Shown here piece by piece: positions 23,402-36,400 of a stretch of DNA of 64,000 bases. The translations under genes were made by a program, and so were the position numbers. Source of the stretch: Lepidodermella squamata (Eukaryota; Gastrotricha); assembly GCA_047495785.1 (NCBI GenBank), contig JBLDXI010000060.1:372001-436000 (forward strand), in the 5' to 3' direction. Within the stretch, counting starts at the first letter, position 1. The number at the start of each line of letters is the position of its first letter. A model generated the notes under the pieces. It ran no database searches and was not told the origin of the DNA. It saw only the letters and a list, made by a program, of their open reading frames with translations.

Positions 23402-23719
23402 CTTGAATTACCTATTTGCATTTGATTAAGTATTAGTTTTTTTAAATTGTTGAAATTTGTAAAAATTACACAGGGAAAATATTATTATTAAAAATTATAA
23501 AATAAAATGTAAAATTATAATTGAAGAAAATTATTAAATATAATTTTAGAATATTTTTCGATTATCAAAATTAACAATTAAAATTGAAAATATTTGAAAC
23601 AATGTGAAAAAAATTAAAAAATTTTTGTTGAAAATTAAGAGATAAATCCTGGCCATGTTAAGCCGGGAAGGAAAATTTCCTGATCTTAAGTTATGTTTGT
23701 TGTTATTTAGGAGAGTCGA

Positions 23720-24731
23720 CATGGATGACAGCGTTTTCGTTGTGAAAGTGAGCGACTCTGAGTTCGGCCGTCTATCCATGCATTTCATCGACGAACTGAG
23801 TCCCGGTACAGTAGTCGCTCTCAGCCGCCCGGCCATGCTGCAGGAAAATTGGCGAGAGATGGAGGTGTTGAGCACGGACTGCATCGCTCCGACTCGCAAC
23901 CAGCGCCCGGTGATGCAAATCACGGTTCCGCTGCCAGCCGGCGGAGTTCCGGTGCGCGAACGGTTCTTTTCCTACCGATTTACGGCTGCCCAGCTGTTCG
24001 TGGACGACGTAGTGTTCTCGAAGGCCTGCCGAAAGTCTTGCGACGGCCGGTATGGTGTCGGCTGCTATTGCCTGGGCCCAAGGTTTGTGACGGTGCGATG
24101 GCTTCCCGGGATATTGATTTCGTGTCATGAATTGGGCGAGTTGCTCGTGGAGGTGTACTACTCATTCGAGCTAATGAGCCAGCTGGTGCCATCAGCCATA
24201 ATGTATGGCGAAATAACGGACGTGGACCTGAACGATGTGGCTGAGCATATCATCCGCTCAATCGAGGCGCATGTCGGAGGATTTCGCGTGGTATTATGGA
24301 TCAAATCGTCGAAAGCTGGCGGCGAAGATGTCGCGAGCTTCAACAAAACTCACGTCGCGAAATTAGTGCCGCTGGGGGCACCGCTGCCACTGTTTCAACT
24401 GCCTGCTCGAGTCGCGGCCTTCGTCGCTGCTGACAACAATGGCAACGATGGCGTTGTTCAAAATCGCCCCGGAGATGGCGCTAACATTAACGATCAAGAC
24501 AACCACGCTGTCATCGACCTCCTCGAAGACAACAACTACGAGGACGCGAACGACGTCGACATCTTCGACGACAACAACAACCAAGACAACAACGAAGTCG
24601 TATTGAACGGTGTCGGTAACGGTGATATTCTTGCCGGGAACAACAACGAGGGCCTCAACATAGCCCCGGCGAACGATGAAGTTGAAAACCAAGTTGAAAA
24701 CGGAGTCAACAATGCTGTAGATGACGCCTGA
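23720..24731 (+). CDS. Jelly-roll capsid-like protein (possible endogenous viral gene)
   Basis: ATG at 23720 lies 10 bases after an acceptor (TTATTTAG), so an upstream exon or trans-splice leader is likely. The frame has 336 codons, uninterrupted. Residues about 125-160 contain GPRFVTVRW followed by GELLVEVYYSFEL, which resembles the penultimate strands of shell domains in tombus-, solemo- or noda-like capsids, where G-E-L-x-V-x-Y-x-V-E-L is typical. The last 100 residues are Asn/Asp-rich and acidic, unlike a capsid arm. GC content is higher than in the flanks. It could be an integrated RNA-virus capsid gene kept open by selection, or an unrelated host gene. Assignment rests on a short motif. 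Confidence 0.4.
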
Positions 24732-24999
24732 CTCAACAACGATTTTTTTAATACAAGGGACTTTCTCTGTGGAAATTATCGTTTTATTGTTTTTGTCAAA
24801 TTTGGCATATAATATCTTGATTATTATCATGAGTTGTCGTTGGCTGTTAAATTTTTGCGAAAATATCCCATTAATTGTTGATACTTGTATCTTTTATCTA
24901 ATAATTGTACAATTCGGCCTGCATGGTTCGGCCAATTTGAATGGTCTTGGTTTCTTTGTTCCAGAAATTGTAAAAAATCGATTTATAAAGAACCGTTGA

Positions 25000-27160
25000 G
25001 TCCGTTTCATATTGCATTGAAAGTGAGTGAAGATTTGACTGCTGAAAATGATATTGTGTAACTTCGCATATTATTCGCGCATCGAGTGCGTGCTTGGTTC
25101 TGAGTAATCGACCAACATTTTGATTAGAAATTTATGAATATTTGCTGCAATATTGTAAATAGTTTGCCTCCATGAAATAATTTCAGTATCTGCCGATTTT
25201 TGTGACTGAAAACGAATTGTAAATTTTCATTTCCTAATATTTTCCCTCAATTTCTTTAAATTTTGCAATCCAACAATTCTCGATTTATGATTTCGACGAA
25301 TATTCTGAATTTTTTGACAATTTTCAAATTTGCATTTTTCTGCGTTTGCTTTCGACTAGTATTTTCCATACCTCGATGGTGATCTATTGTCTACCTATTA
25401 TTTTTCACCAATTTTTTAGAGAAATAATATGTTTCCCATTTTTTGATATTGTTTAGAAAATTCACGAAATTTAGATTTCACAAACACAAAAATTTGTAAT
25501 TTATCTTTTAATTTATTGATGTGCAATATTTCCAATATTTCCATGTTCATAGTTTTCATCCGTCATATTCGTCAGGGACCTATAGTTTCTGCGAGAAATG
25601 CGCATTTTTTCGAATAATTTTATCATTTCTATGATGCGTGGTAGAACTTTTTATTGTTAAACAACTTAAAAAATTGATATAATTCTGTTGAAAGTATAAT
25701 AATCCTGTTATCCTGTTTGTTTCAAAAGTCATGAAGCGTCGAAATATTGATTCATAAATACGTGATAGTGTGCGTTGAATAAATAAAGCTGGCTTTTGTT
25801 CACTTGGCCTTCGAAGGCTTTACTTCTATGTGTATGATAAAAGCTGAGTAATGGTCTCTTGATGGCGGTGATTATTGGTGCAATCGTGACCTAAATAAAC
25901 AGCGACCCGGACAATTTTATCAACGACTGACCCAAATTGCCAAAAGCTAGGGCTTTCGCGTTATATCCTTTTATATTACCTTCTAGTACCTTCTAGTAGC
26001 CTTAAGCTTGATTTTGTGCCATACAAGTAGTAATAGCTATAGAGAGTTAAAATATGAATAATACGCTTGTGGCAAAAAATCATGAAAAATAATACGTCAT
26101 AGAAAATACGCGCCACGCCACGTGGCGCTGAACAATAACCATATGTGACCAATGTGTTCGTGATTTCATGGTGTCATTTATTGCTTCATTTCTATTTTAC
26201 AGCCCTGCGAAAACGCTTGACACCCGTCTTGCCGGTATTGAGCGCGCTGTCTTGGGGAAACCTTATTCTCTGATAGGGATTTCTTATTTCTTTCAATTTG
26301 AAAATGTTTCTGGGCTGTTTCAAGCTTCCTAAAGCCTGAAGTCTATATATAAAATAAGGTCCTTTATTTTCCTAAAATCAGTGAAACAAAAAATTAACTT
26401 GACGGATTAGAATGCGAGCGCCCATGGCTTGTATCTTATATCACTGCTTCTAGATTTTTCCATAAATATTTGTCACGCTTTTAGATAACTCAATATTTAT
26501 GATAATATATTTTTTTATTGAAATTTTTCTGAAGTTTTCAGAGTTTTTCAGAATTCTAGACTTAAGAGAGATCTATGGCAAATTTTATGTTTCTGCTGCT
26601 GATAATTTCTGATTTTCTCTGATATCTGCCTATACCACCCGATCGTACCATTCGAAAATCGACATGCCTGCCCGTGAAGATTTATTCCCGCTCTCGTTTT
26701 GCTATCTCCAGGCCGCGTTACATACGGTAATTTCCAAAACATTAATTTATTTTCCAATTGTATTTCTGATTTTTTTATTTGAGGCTATTCGAATGAAGTG
26801 AGCACTGCTTTTCACGACTCGTTCTCCGGCCTATTCGGCGTCGCACTTTTTCAGGGCCGCGAAAAATTACTGTTCAATGTGTTAACGATTCAGCTTCGGT
26901 GAGAAAAATTGAGTAATTAATTTTTAATGTAAACCAGGTCATTTTACGTTTATTTATTGTTTTTGAGAATATTTCTGCTAAATTTTTCAATTTGTTTAAA
27001 ATTCAGATTTCAATTTTGAAATTTTCAAAATAAGAATTTAAAAACTGCTTTGTTTAAATTTAAAATTTCTATTCGTAGGTTTCTGAAATGTTGGAGTTTT
27101 CTAAATATTGAATTTTTTGATAATTTCCTTTTAAATATTAGGTCTACATATTCAAACGAA
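25000..27160. other. Gene-free AT-rich stretch
   Basis: No credible gene. It contains repeat B copy 2 (26049-26275). Otherwise there are poly-A/T-rich tracts typical of old degraded DNA. Confidence 0.5.
26049..26275 (+). repeat. Dispersed repeat B, copy 2
   Basis: Pairs with 17652-17870. This copy has an extra CGCCACGTGGCG palindrome within the CGCGCC...GCTGAAC segment. Confidence 0.7.
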
Positions 27161-27214
27161 ATTCTGCTGGCAATGTGATATCTGCTTCATGCGTGACGAA
27201 CGCTTCACTGCCTG

Positions 27215-27726
27215 TTCTCGCGTCACTATTCCAGCGTGGCACAACAACAATTCGCCTTGCAGGCCATTCCGGCATCGATGGGGACGTATGAGTAGCCAGC
27301 ATTTACGTCCACCGGCTCGAACCCCGGTACTACTCGCTGAACCGCGGCGACTCTCAGGACGACTTTCCAATACCGGCGCTGATTGACGGGAATATTTTCC
27401 CGGAAATTACCGTTGACAACCTAACAACGTGCCGTTACATCCGGCACGGCGTGCCATCCCCCGACTACGGCACCAAAATCTACGTGATATTCACGAAAGA
27501 ACGGCTACGATAAATCGACCCCACGTCGGAGGAGATCAACGTCATGGGCTCGCTGTACATCAGCTGGGAGGTTACCACGTGCCGGCTAATTACACAGCGC
27601 CCGATGTCGACTTTGCCGAGCGATGAGCCGGCTGTTATCTGGCAGCCGCGAGTTGTTTTCGCCAATAGTTCAAACGATTTGCACGCGACAGGCCGGCAAT
27701 TTCTCGAACACACACAAATCATGTGA
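27215..27726 (+). pseudogene. Broken capsid-like frame (possible endogenous viral element)
   Basis: One reading frame is protein-like across about 500 bp but is interrupted by stops near 27288 and 27510. Around 27540-27590 the frame reads MGSLYISWEV, which resembles the G-x-L-Y-V-x-Y-x-V strand of small RNA-virus shell domains. Upstream a segment near YGTKIYVIFT also fits such a fold. GC content exceeds that of the flanks. It shares only general pattern with the open frame at 23720-24731, so it may be a separate integration. No restored product is given. Homology is unproven. Confidence 0.35.
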
Positions 27727-27729
27727 GAC

Positions 27730-30700
27730 AAATTTTTTTAATTGGAGTAAAATGCGTTAACAACCTTGATAATTTTTCTGAAAATTTGCCAGTATTTGCA
27801 AAACGTTTTTCATGATTTTTCTAATTACAAATTTTATTACGATTTCGTTGGGATTTTTGGAAAATTCAGAGAATTTTTGCTTAGTTTCAACAAATGTTGT
27901 AGCTATTTAAGCACCCAAAATTGGGCTTTTCATCGTTTCCAATAATTTTAAAAAATTTGTAAATTATTGACGCAGTTTGGAAAATGTTGGAAAATTTTTT
28001 GGTCACCCTGTTGCAGGTGGTAATTGTGAAGAAATGATGTGTTGTGAGCACGACAGCATTTTTCCATTTGCGATTGCATTATTGATTCGAAATTTCTGAA
28101 AATCATGGGGTTTCCGAACTCATGTATTTCATGTTAACATTTAGTGTTTGCTCCTTCTTTATATGTGGACGCCATTATACATGTAGAGTTATTTAAAGGG
28201 TTCTATGCCAATTGAGCAAACGAAAATTGAGCAACGAAAATTGAGCGAGCGCTTTTGAGCAACGATTTGAGCAACGATATAAGAGCAAACGAATTTAGAG
28301 CAAAGACAAGAGCAAATTGCGTTTACAATAAATAAGAGCTAAAATTAATTATTTAATTTGCCCTCGTGTCGTTTTGCTCTAATTTCGATCTCTATCGATT
28401 TTTATTCATTTACCCATTCATCAAACTAATCCAAAAAATCAACTAATTTGTTTATTCATTTTAGATTCATTTGCGGAGCTGTCCGTGCGGAGCTGTCGCA
28501 CGAGAGCGGATGGCAACCCGCCGGCACAGGTTAGTCTCTCTTAATTTTCTAACATTTATTTTATATTTCCTCGAATTTTCTAGGTTTTTACCAATGGAAA
28601 CGGCGCGGTTACATTGGCAATTTCAACTATTCGGCAACTAAAGACCTTTATTCGCCAACTGAACGCTGAATAGCAGTGACGTCAACCGGTGTCTTCACCT
28701 ATACTAATATAGCGACTCGCCATCGACCGCCATCCACCATCGACATGACTTTATGTCGCGATAAGTCCCGATTTAAGTGAGTCACCCTGATTTTTTTATT
28801 GATTTTGATTACCCTATCGAAATTAATCAAAATTTAAACTTGACGATTTTTCGTTCTCTCCTACTTATTATTCGCGTAATTGCTGTCGACTTTCTCGTAT
28901 TTCTTCTGGATTTAATGATCAATTAATAAATTTCAACGGAAACGTTTGCCCTCAAATTTTGAGGTACAGCAGCCATTTGAAGCCATTTGAAGTGAAGCGC
29001 GGTCACAAAAATGACCTTTATCGACATTTCAGCTGTATTTTCCGCAAAAAATATTTTACAAAATTTATATTTAAATTTGTTCGTTCTCAAAAATCCGTAT
29101 AAGCACAAGAAAATATAATCGAATTATAAGCAGCCCTTTAGGCTTTATGCATAAACTTTTCTCATCAGAGTAAAGAATTTGTATGTTCAGATCGCTCGTT
29201 TTTTTCAACGTTATAACGCCTGGAATTTTGAAAAAATTTCGGTAGATCAGGGTGTTTGAAAGCGAACTCGAAAGGCTTACATTTGTCCCGGTTGCTGTAA
29301 TCACGCTCGATATTGAGGCATCAAAGAAAGCCATCTGAGGCATCGATACATGTTTCAAATGCGATTTAATACGAAAAGCCCAGCCCAGCAAAAATATTCG
29401 CTTCTTTTGCGAACATCGCACAGTCGCTGGTTGAAAAGTGGGTTTTCGTGCCAGAAATTTAGTTCCATGATATTCTTGTGTCTTGTCTTCTATCAAATCA
29501 CTGATCTGATATTGTTCACCGTATGTCGGTATTTTTCTCCGATATGTTAACGTCTGGAATTGGAATTGGTTTGAAAGTGATTTCGACACGCTCACATTCG
29601 TTAGCTCGATATTGAGCAGAAAATCGCCATGATTTAGAGTCATCGATCCATGTTTACCGGGATTTCAGCGAAAAAGCCCATCATGACACAAATATCTGCT
29701 TCTTTAGTTTTGCTTTGTTGAATATTGGGAATATTGACTATTGGGACAAAATCAGCAGGCAGATTTACGCGTACAGCCAGTGACGAAGTTGCAACTTCGA
29801 ATTTTGGCATTTTTCAAGCGACCCTGAGAACCCGAATTGGGACATAACTTCGCGTAGAAACGGACAATTCGGTACCAGGTCCATTTTCAGGAAAATATGA
29901 AAGTGTGATATGGATATAAAAGTGTGATATCTGAAAACGAAACTTTTCAACGCTATCTTTCGCGGTAGTCTTCGCGGTTGTTCAAAAAAAGTCCCAATAT
30001 TTAGTAATTGACTTGAGGATATGTCAGACTTCGGTGCCTGTTTAATAGGTTGAATAAATCAATTCGATCCAAGTTAACAAATTTTGGGCCATTTGGGCCT
30101 TGCTTTGAACGAGTAACCTAGCAATTGAACTATAGGTTGAAGCATTCGTTCAAACTTCATCCTGACTTCTTTAATAACTACGCATAGAAACTGCGTTAAC
30201 GAGGTCCGCCACGGTATAAAAACGACGATTGAGGCAGGTTAGAAAAGTTCCATCATTCTGAGACATCGATCCTTCGTCCAATTGCAATTTGATCTGCAAG
30301 CGCATGGGGAAGTCGAATTCCAGCATCAGACATGATCGACAATCCGTTCCTTCACATTTTCAGCTTGGTCCTCTCTAAGGACTAGCATGTCTAACAGATT
30401 TTCAGATGGCAACTTCAAAGAATTTATCGTCAAAAAATTCGCCTACATTTTCAGAGAGTTATCTCGATATTTGTAGATGCCAACCGTTCCAATTTTGTCC
30501 AGTCCTCGAGACAGCTCATTTCCTGGTTCGATTCCCATCTCCCATCATCCCTGAGATCCTGTTTTTCAAATCGTTCATTGAAGTAGTTGTTGAGATTTGC
30601 TGAGAGTTCCTGCAATTCGGAATGATAGTTAGAATTCCGATGTGAGGTGAAAAGCCCAGCCCAGCACAAACATCGGCTCCTTTAGTTTTGCTATCTTGAT

Positions 30701-31377
30701 TATTGGGATTATTGGGAACCTTCCATTTCGAAGCAGTGAGCATTGCTGTTGACACTCCTGCTAACTTTCATGATCAACCAATTCAGTGGTGCGCAAGAGA
30801 GTGCTCCGTCGAGGCATTTGACGGCTGGCCTTTGGCGGTCGGCTGGCCTTTGAGTTTTGCGACTGTTCGACGCTTGTTCCGTTAAAGATTTGATTTTAAA
30901 TAACCTCAATCTGCGATCTCAATTTTATGAAGTAATTTCGGTGATTAAGGTGGTGATTAAGGCGGCCGTTAAGGTACATTTCTGGCCGCCAAATTCACGG
31001 CGACCACGGATTTAAATAGATAAATAGCAATCTGTAAACCATAATTAACTATTCGCTGAAACTAACGCTGAAGTAATTTCCCGTCATTCTCATTTTTAGT
31101 TGCTGCTGTCGATATCGCCAGTAATGCCGACCACGACATATTGTTACCGACATGCTTAGCCATAGCCATTGGTCGACAGAATAGGCCAGATTGAACGGCT
31201 ACAAATCTCATTAACAATCTACAGCGTAAGTGTAAAAAGAGGCGACATTTTTTCTTAAAAATGTCTTCTTTCATGCTCATGCGTCATTTCTCGGTATTTT
31301 CTTCATCAGCGATCTCGATTTTGTTTTGATTTTGATTTTGAATTTTGTTTTGTCTTCACATTTTCCATTGATAACCT
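27730..31377. other. Gene-free stretch with degenerate repeats
   Basis: Many short frames but none with a domain. At 28214-28321 the hexamer GAGCAA recurs about eight times. At 29330-29420, 29636-29760, 30258-30300 and 30640-30720 there are related blocks sharing CATCGATMCATGTTT, AAAAGCCCAGCCCAGCA and TTTAGTTTTGCT-like strings, so an old repeat family covers most of 29.2-30.7 kb. Confidence 0.5.
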
Positions 31378-31386
31378 GTCTGTTCC

Positions 31387-32732
31387 GCACATTTACGGAT
31401 CCGCGGTGGTTTCCTCCGGCCACTAGAACGATGTGAAAGGCTATTTTTCCATAACAATTATTTGCTTGCACACTATTGGCCGATTCAAAAATTAACGCGG
31501 TAACCGCACTAATGCCACTGTGAGACAAAATAACCGTCGACTTTGCAGATTTGTCACAGATTTGTGGCTAATAGTCAAGACCGACGCAATTATTAAGAAA
31601 CACATTCTCACAAACTGTAAAAAATGACTTTTAGCGAAAATTATCCCACTAAGAAATTTGTAAATTTCGAACGAATTTCTCAAATTTAACAATCAGTTAT
31701 TGGAGAAAATAAACTAAGGCTTCGATTTGCAAGCAATTTGAACTATTTATATTCAAAAAATCACGCCTTGGCATAATTCAAAACTATAAAAAATTACCCA
31801 TTATCAATTTTCTGCTTTTAAATCGATGGTCACAAATTTAGTTATAATTTTCCATTGGATGTTGGAAAGTATGCTATCCTATTTTTTAAAATTTTCAGAG
31901 CTCAATTTTATCGCCCATTTTTGTCGAAAAAACCGTAATGCCCATTCATAATTTAGTGTAGTAGTGACCTAATTAATTATTGTGCGGAGTGTTTGCGTGG
32001 TGCAAAACAAAAAATAGTGAGAGCAAATTTTATTGCTATGTGATATTGCTACTGCAGAAAAAACGAATAAAGCCACGAAAGCAGCGCGAATGAACGTAAA
32101 CTGCAATACTGTAATGACAGTAATGACAACCTTACCCTTGACGAAAAAAATTAATCTCGGTTTTATTAAACATTTTTTTTTTGATATTCCAAGTCCGCCT
32201 GAAAAAACCCGGGTTCAGGATTGTAAATAGTGATAACAAGCAGCCTGTTGATTTCATTATCGAGTGCAGCTGAATTTTGCGTCCAGTTTTCAGCGATCCC
32301 AATTGATAATTATTGTTGAATGTTATGGCGATCGAGTTGGGTGATTTTTTCCAATTTTTTCTAATTTTCAGCAAGGAGTCAAAGGCGTCAATAATGTTGA
32401 AATTCGAAATTAGAGTAAAATTCACAACCTCTGCTCATTTTTCAATTATTGATTTCACTGGATTTGGGAGTTTTTTTAGGAAAAATGTTTCAATCATCCT
32501 AAAAAAATTCACTTTCAACAGCGTCTGAAAATGAGTCTCTTATATTTGCGCCGGTCTGCATTATTAGCCATGAATTAGTCGACGGTTATTTTGTTTCGCA
32601 GCGGCATTAATGCGACTCCCGCGTTTATTTCTGAATCGACCAATAGCGTGCGAGCAAATAATTGTGAGAGAAAACTATCCTTTCACAGTGGTTTAGTGGC
32701 CGGAGGAAACCACCGCGGATCCGTAAATGTGC
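31387..32732. mobile_element. Non-autonomous element, about 160-bp TIRs, 9-bp TSD
   Basis: The ends GCACATTTACGGATCCGCGG and its complement are perfect, and inverted similarity continues for about 160 bp (31387-31546 against 32578-32732, about 85-90% identity). GTCTGTTCC flanks both sides (31378-31386 and 32733-32741), an exact 9-bp target duplication. The 1,346-bp body has no transposase. Long TIRs with 9-bp duplications are typical of Mutator-like elements. Confidence 0.9.
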
Positions 32733-32844
32733 GTCTGTTCCATTGATTGTGGCTGTCTCCTTAAATAAACAACTAAATTAATCATCTCTCATTTCATTTT
32801 TTCAGGTTACGAATCGAAACGAACGACCGCTGTTCCATCGTAAA

Positions 32845-32958
32845 ATTGATTATTCATCGCCGATACTTGATACTGATCTGTGATTTTCACTCTTATTTTG
32901 TATTGATTATTCATCGCCGATACTTGATACTGATCTGTGATTTTCACTCTTATTTTGT
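32845..32958 (+). repeat. 57-bp tandem duplication
   Basis: Two adjacent identical copies of a 57-bp unit beginning ATTGATTATTCATCGCCGAT. Their identity shows a recent local duplication. Confidence 0.9.
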
Positions 32959-33019
32959 TTCTTGACTATTATTTATATCATGTCGAATGAAGCTTTACGT
33001 TCCAAACTCCATTTTCCGC

Positions 33020-33370
33020 CGACCCAGGCAGTAATAGGGTAGAGATGCCGCCTCAATGCTCGGCTATGCAGTTAAATAGCCACCGACGTTGGAAAAGTCG
33101 GTATAAACTTCCACCGTCCCGGCTCAGACGGCGAAAAGGACCACGTCTTGGTGAGACGGTAAAAAAAACTCCGACGATGGGAAGGTCGGTAAAAACTTCC
33201 CAAATGAGGGCTGAGCAACCAGGGCCCTCACTGTGAGTTATCACAAGTACCAAGCTGGAAGGGAACCTGTGACGATCTCTTAGGCATCTTGAGGTCAGAG
33301 GTTTTTCGCCCATTTTTCCAATGCTCAAACCGTGCTTGAAATTCCAATAAATTAAAGAATGAATGAATGG
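33020..33370 (+). repeat. Possible SINE or LINE tail
   Basis: A GC-richer block with internal repeats (AAGTCGGTATAAACTTCC and AAGGTCGGTAAAAACTTCCC) ends in AATAAATTAAAGAATGAATG, a short (AATG)n-like tail. Such tails are seen on some retroposons. No RNA polymerase III boxes or reverse transcriptase were found. Confidence 0.3.
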
Positions 33371-33495
33371 TGGATTAATCATGAAAATTAGATAATTGAT
33401 TGGCGAGGCTTGTTTCCCATTTAGAAAGATTTTAACTGGTCAATTTCGACTGATCATTCACTTCTACTACTACTACCTCTACCACTGCTACTAAA

Positions 33496-36400
33496 ATGAC
33501 AAGATCCACTTTCGATAATAGCCAGAAGCCCCCCAAAAGCAAGTCAGCAACGTGTTCAAAATGCGGCAAAAGTGGCTTCAAGATATCTAGTCATTGCTCT
33601 CAATGTAACGATCACCATGCCGCACGACCTTGCCCAGCTGCTGCGACCTCAAATACAGCTGCGCCGTCAGTGGGTTCCGAGGTGCCATCGGTAGTGCCTG
33701 GTTACCAAACGGCGGGATCTCCAGCAGGTATGTAATGGATTTGCATGATAGCACAACTGTTTTTTATATTTTTTTCGCCATAAGCAGGCAGTAAAAGTTC
33801 TATGGGCATTTCAAGTGAATTCTCGGGGCAAACAATTTAGAAATTTACAACGTCAGTATTTCAGAAAATCTCGCGTCATTCTTCTTAGTTGAGGAAAGGG
33901 ATGATGACAACATCAGAAAAGGGGGAATGAGTTAGAATTTTTAATAATTTTTAAATACTTCCGCGTTTAATAATTTTTAATGATTTTTTGAATAATTAAT
34001 TTGAAATTGGTGACATTTTTGATCCAGACATTCAAGGCAATAACGACCGCGTTTCGTCTACTACGCCGCAACAATCGCCGCCACCAATTGGAACGTCAGC
34101 TTCTGAGCCGGAGTCTCAAAATCATCGTCGCTCTTTTGCTGATGTCGTGTCCGGCCGAATCGGCATCGCTGGACCGGATTTGGCCAGGAGATTGGCGGGC
34201 GACGCATTTCCTTACACTGATTCAGCCTACAACAGGGATGATGGTGCTACAAGTGAGTTTTTGTTAGAAGTGATCATTAATGGCCTGAATGTTGCGCGTT
34301 CTGGGACATGACTTGATTTATTTGATTCGAAATTGCTATTTACCGATATTTTTGCTTCATTTTTTTCTTCTCTCCAAAGGTTGAAATGCCACATGTAAAA
34401 ATTTTTCGCGGTCATTAATTTTCCGTTTGATCTCTTCATTCGGTGTTTTTCTGGGAATACTGAAATTTAAATTAAATTAAATTATTAATTCTTTCTTAAA
34501 TTACCATATTAATTTTGTACTCAGCGGGCAACCTAAAACCAAAGTTAAATCCATTGAAATTCAATGTACTGGCCATAATTATCCAAAACCAAAATTTAAT
34601 GACCGCCGTATTAAATTAGTGGATTTTGTACTATACAGGGTGTCTCCTAAGTAACGCAATCAAATAAAATACACGGAAAAAACGATCAAAAACTCTAAAA
34701 TGAGAGACCAAGTCACATCTAATGGCCGGAAAATATTCGAAAAAATTCAAAAATCACCAAAATAGTAATCAAGAATATGGCATGTTGGTGGGATTGGTCA
34801 AACCGGGTAAAATACCGAAAATTACTGAACCATTACCATCGGGATTTTCCGGGTATTCTCGGGTAAATTTAGAATTTATTGGTTAAATCGCGGGTAAAAT
34901 TTGGATTATTCTCTCAGCAGGTTTGATTTGAATATAATTAGTTTAATCTCCTAAAAAAGTTGTTTCATTAAAAAATGATGCGCAACTTTTAGGACACTCT
35001 GTAGTAGTAGTATGAATATCCACTCAATTCACTTTTAGATTCAAATTCATTTTAGATTTTCCATCGATTTCAGTGAATTAGAAAATAAATTCCGGGACAT
35101 TTTTTAAATTTGGAATATTCAGATGTAGCAACTGTCGGAACATAGCTAGTATTAGTTTTGTGGAGCGTTATATTGTGATCGAAACGAACACAAATTTAAC
35201 CTCGCTGAAATTCCACGCTTTATTTCAAGTTATTGCTCAATTAACTTGGCGAAAGTTTCTCAATTAGGGAACTTTTGCTCGAAAATAGGTGACCGAGAGA
35301 AGCAAACACGCTGCAAATTATGGTATTCTGCTAAATTACTGCTGATATTAGCGGGATTATTCAGTAAATCCTTGACCAAAGCAGCCGAATAATGCCCTAT
35401 TTTATAGATTGCTTGGCAGTTTCACCTGACATCGCCTTGATGATTCCAGCTGCATTGCCACCCCTTCCCGATGGCGAATGGTTGAAGGAAGCAGCTCGAA
35501 TCAATAGGCTGGAAATTGTCGACAACCCTGCTCGAGGCGACTGCCAATTTTACGCAGTTTCCGACGCGGCCAGGCGTGTCGGAATTGTGTATGATTTCAT
35601 GCAGCTGCGGAGGTTAGCCCAAAGTCGCCTTTCTACCGGCTCCTATGACCACCTGTGGGCCTACGACCCTTTGGCGATGCAGGATGCGAGGAATTGCGGC
35701 CAGCCATTGCCTAGTACGAGTATGGCCGAGTTGACACGGCGTATCGGCATGCCTGCGAGACATGGCGGGGACTGGGGCGATAACATTTCCTTGTTATCGG
35801 TCGCAGATGGGCTTGGGGTTACCGTCAAGTTGTTCGATGCTAGAAGCCGAAACATTTTTTCCTACGGAAATGGCTCGGCTGTTATTCACATTGCGTACGA
35901 CGGCAGTGGGCACTATGTTGCTCTGTTACCAGTGTTACGTTCTGAACCTGAAAGACCAGATCAATGCTCAATTAGCAGCCCGATGGAAATTCCGGCTCCA
36001 AGATCCGCGGCCGGTGTCCATTCAGTGGAACCAAATTGCGGAGCCAAATTTCATTTCGGGAATTAATTGGCTAAAAATTCGTTCTCCAAATTTGCTCTTA
36101 TTTCACGATTAATTTGAAAAAATTGTAAGTTATGATATTATCTGTGATTTTTACTACGTATAAGGCAGGTAAAATAATAAAAATAAAAATAATTCAAAAC
36201 AAATTTATAGTATCAACTAGGCTTCCTTGATGATTTCTCGTATTTTTACCTTTCATGATTCGACGTTGGTTATTATTTCTTGATGCGCAAAGAGAATGGG
36301 CGATTTTTTAGCTATCAATTAATAATTATACTGCAATTTGTGTGGGGAAATTTGTCAAGTAATACCTTGAAAAATAATAATAAAAACACCAAAAATGGCG

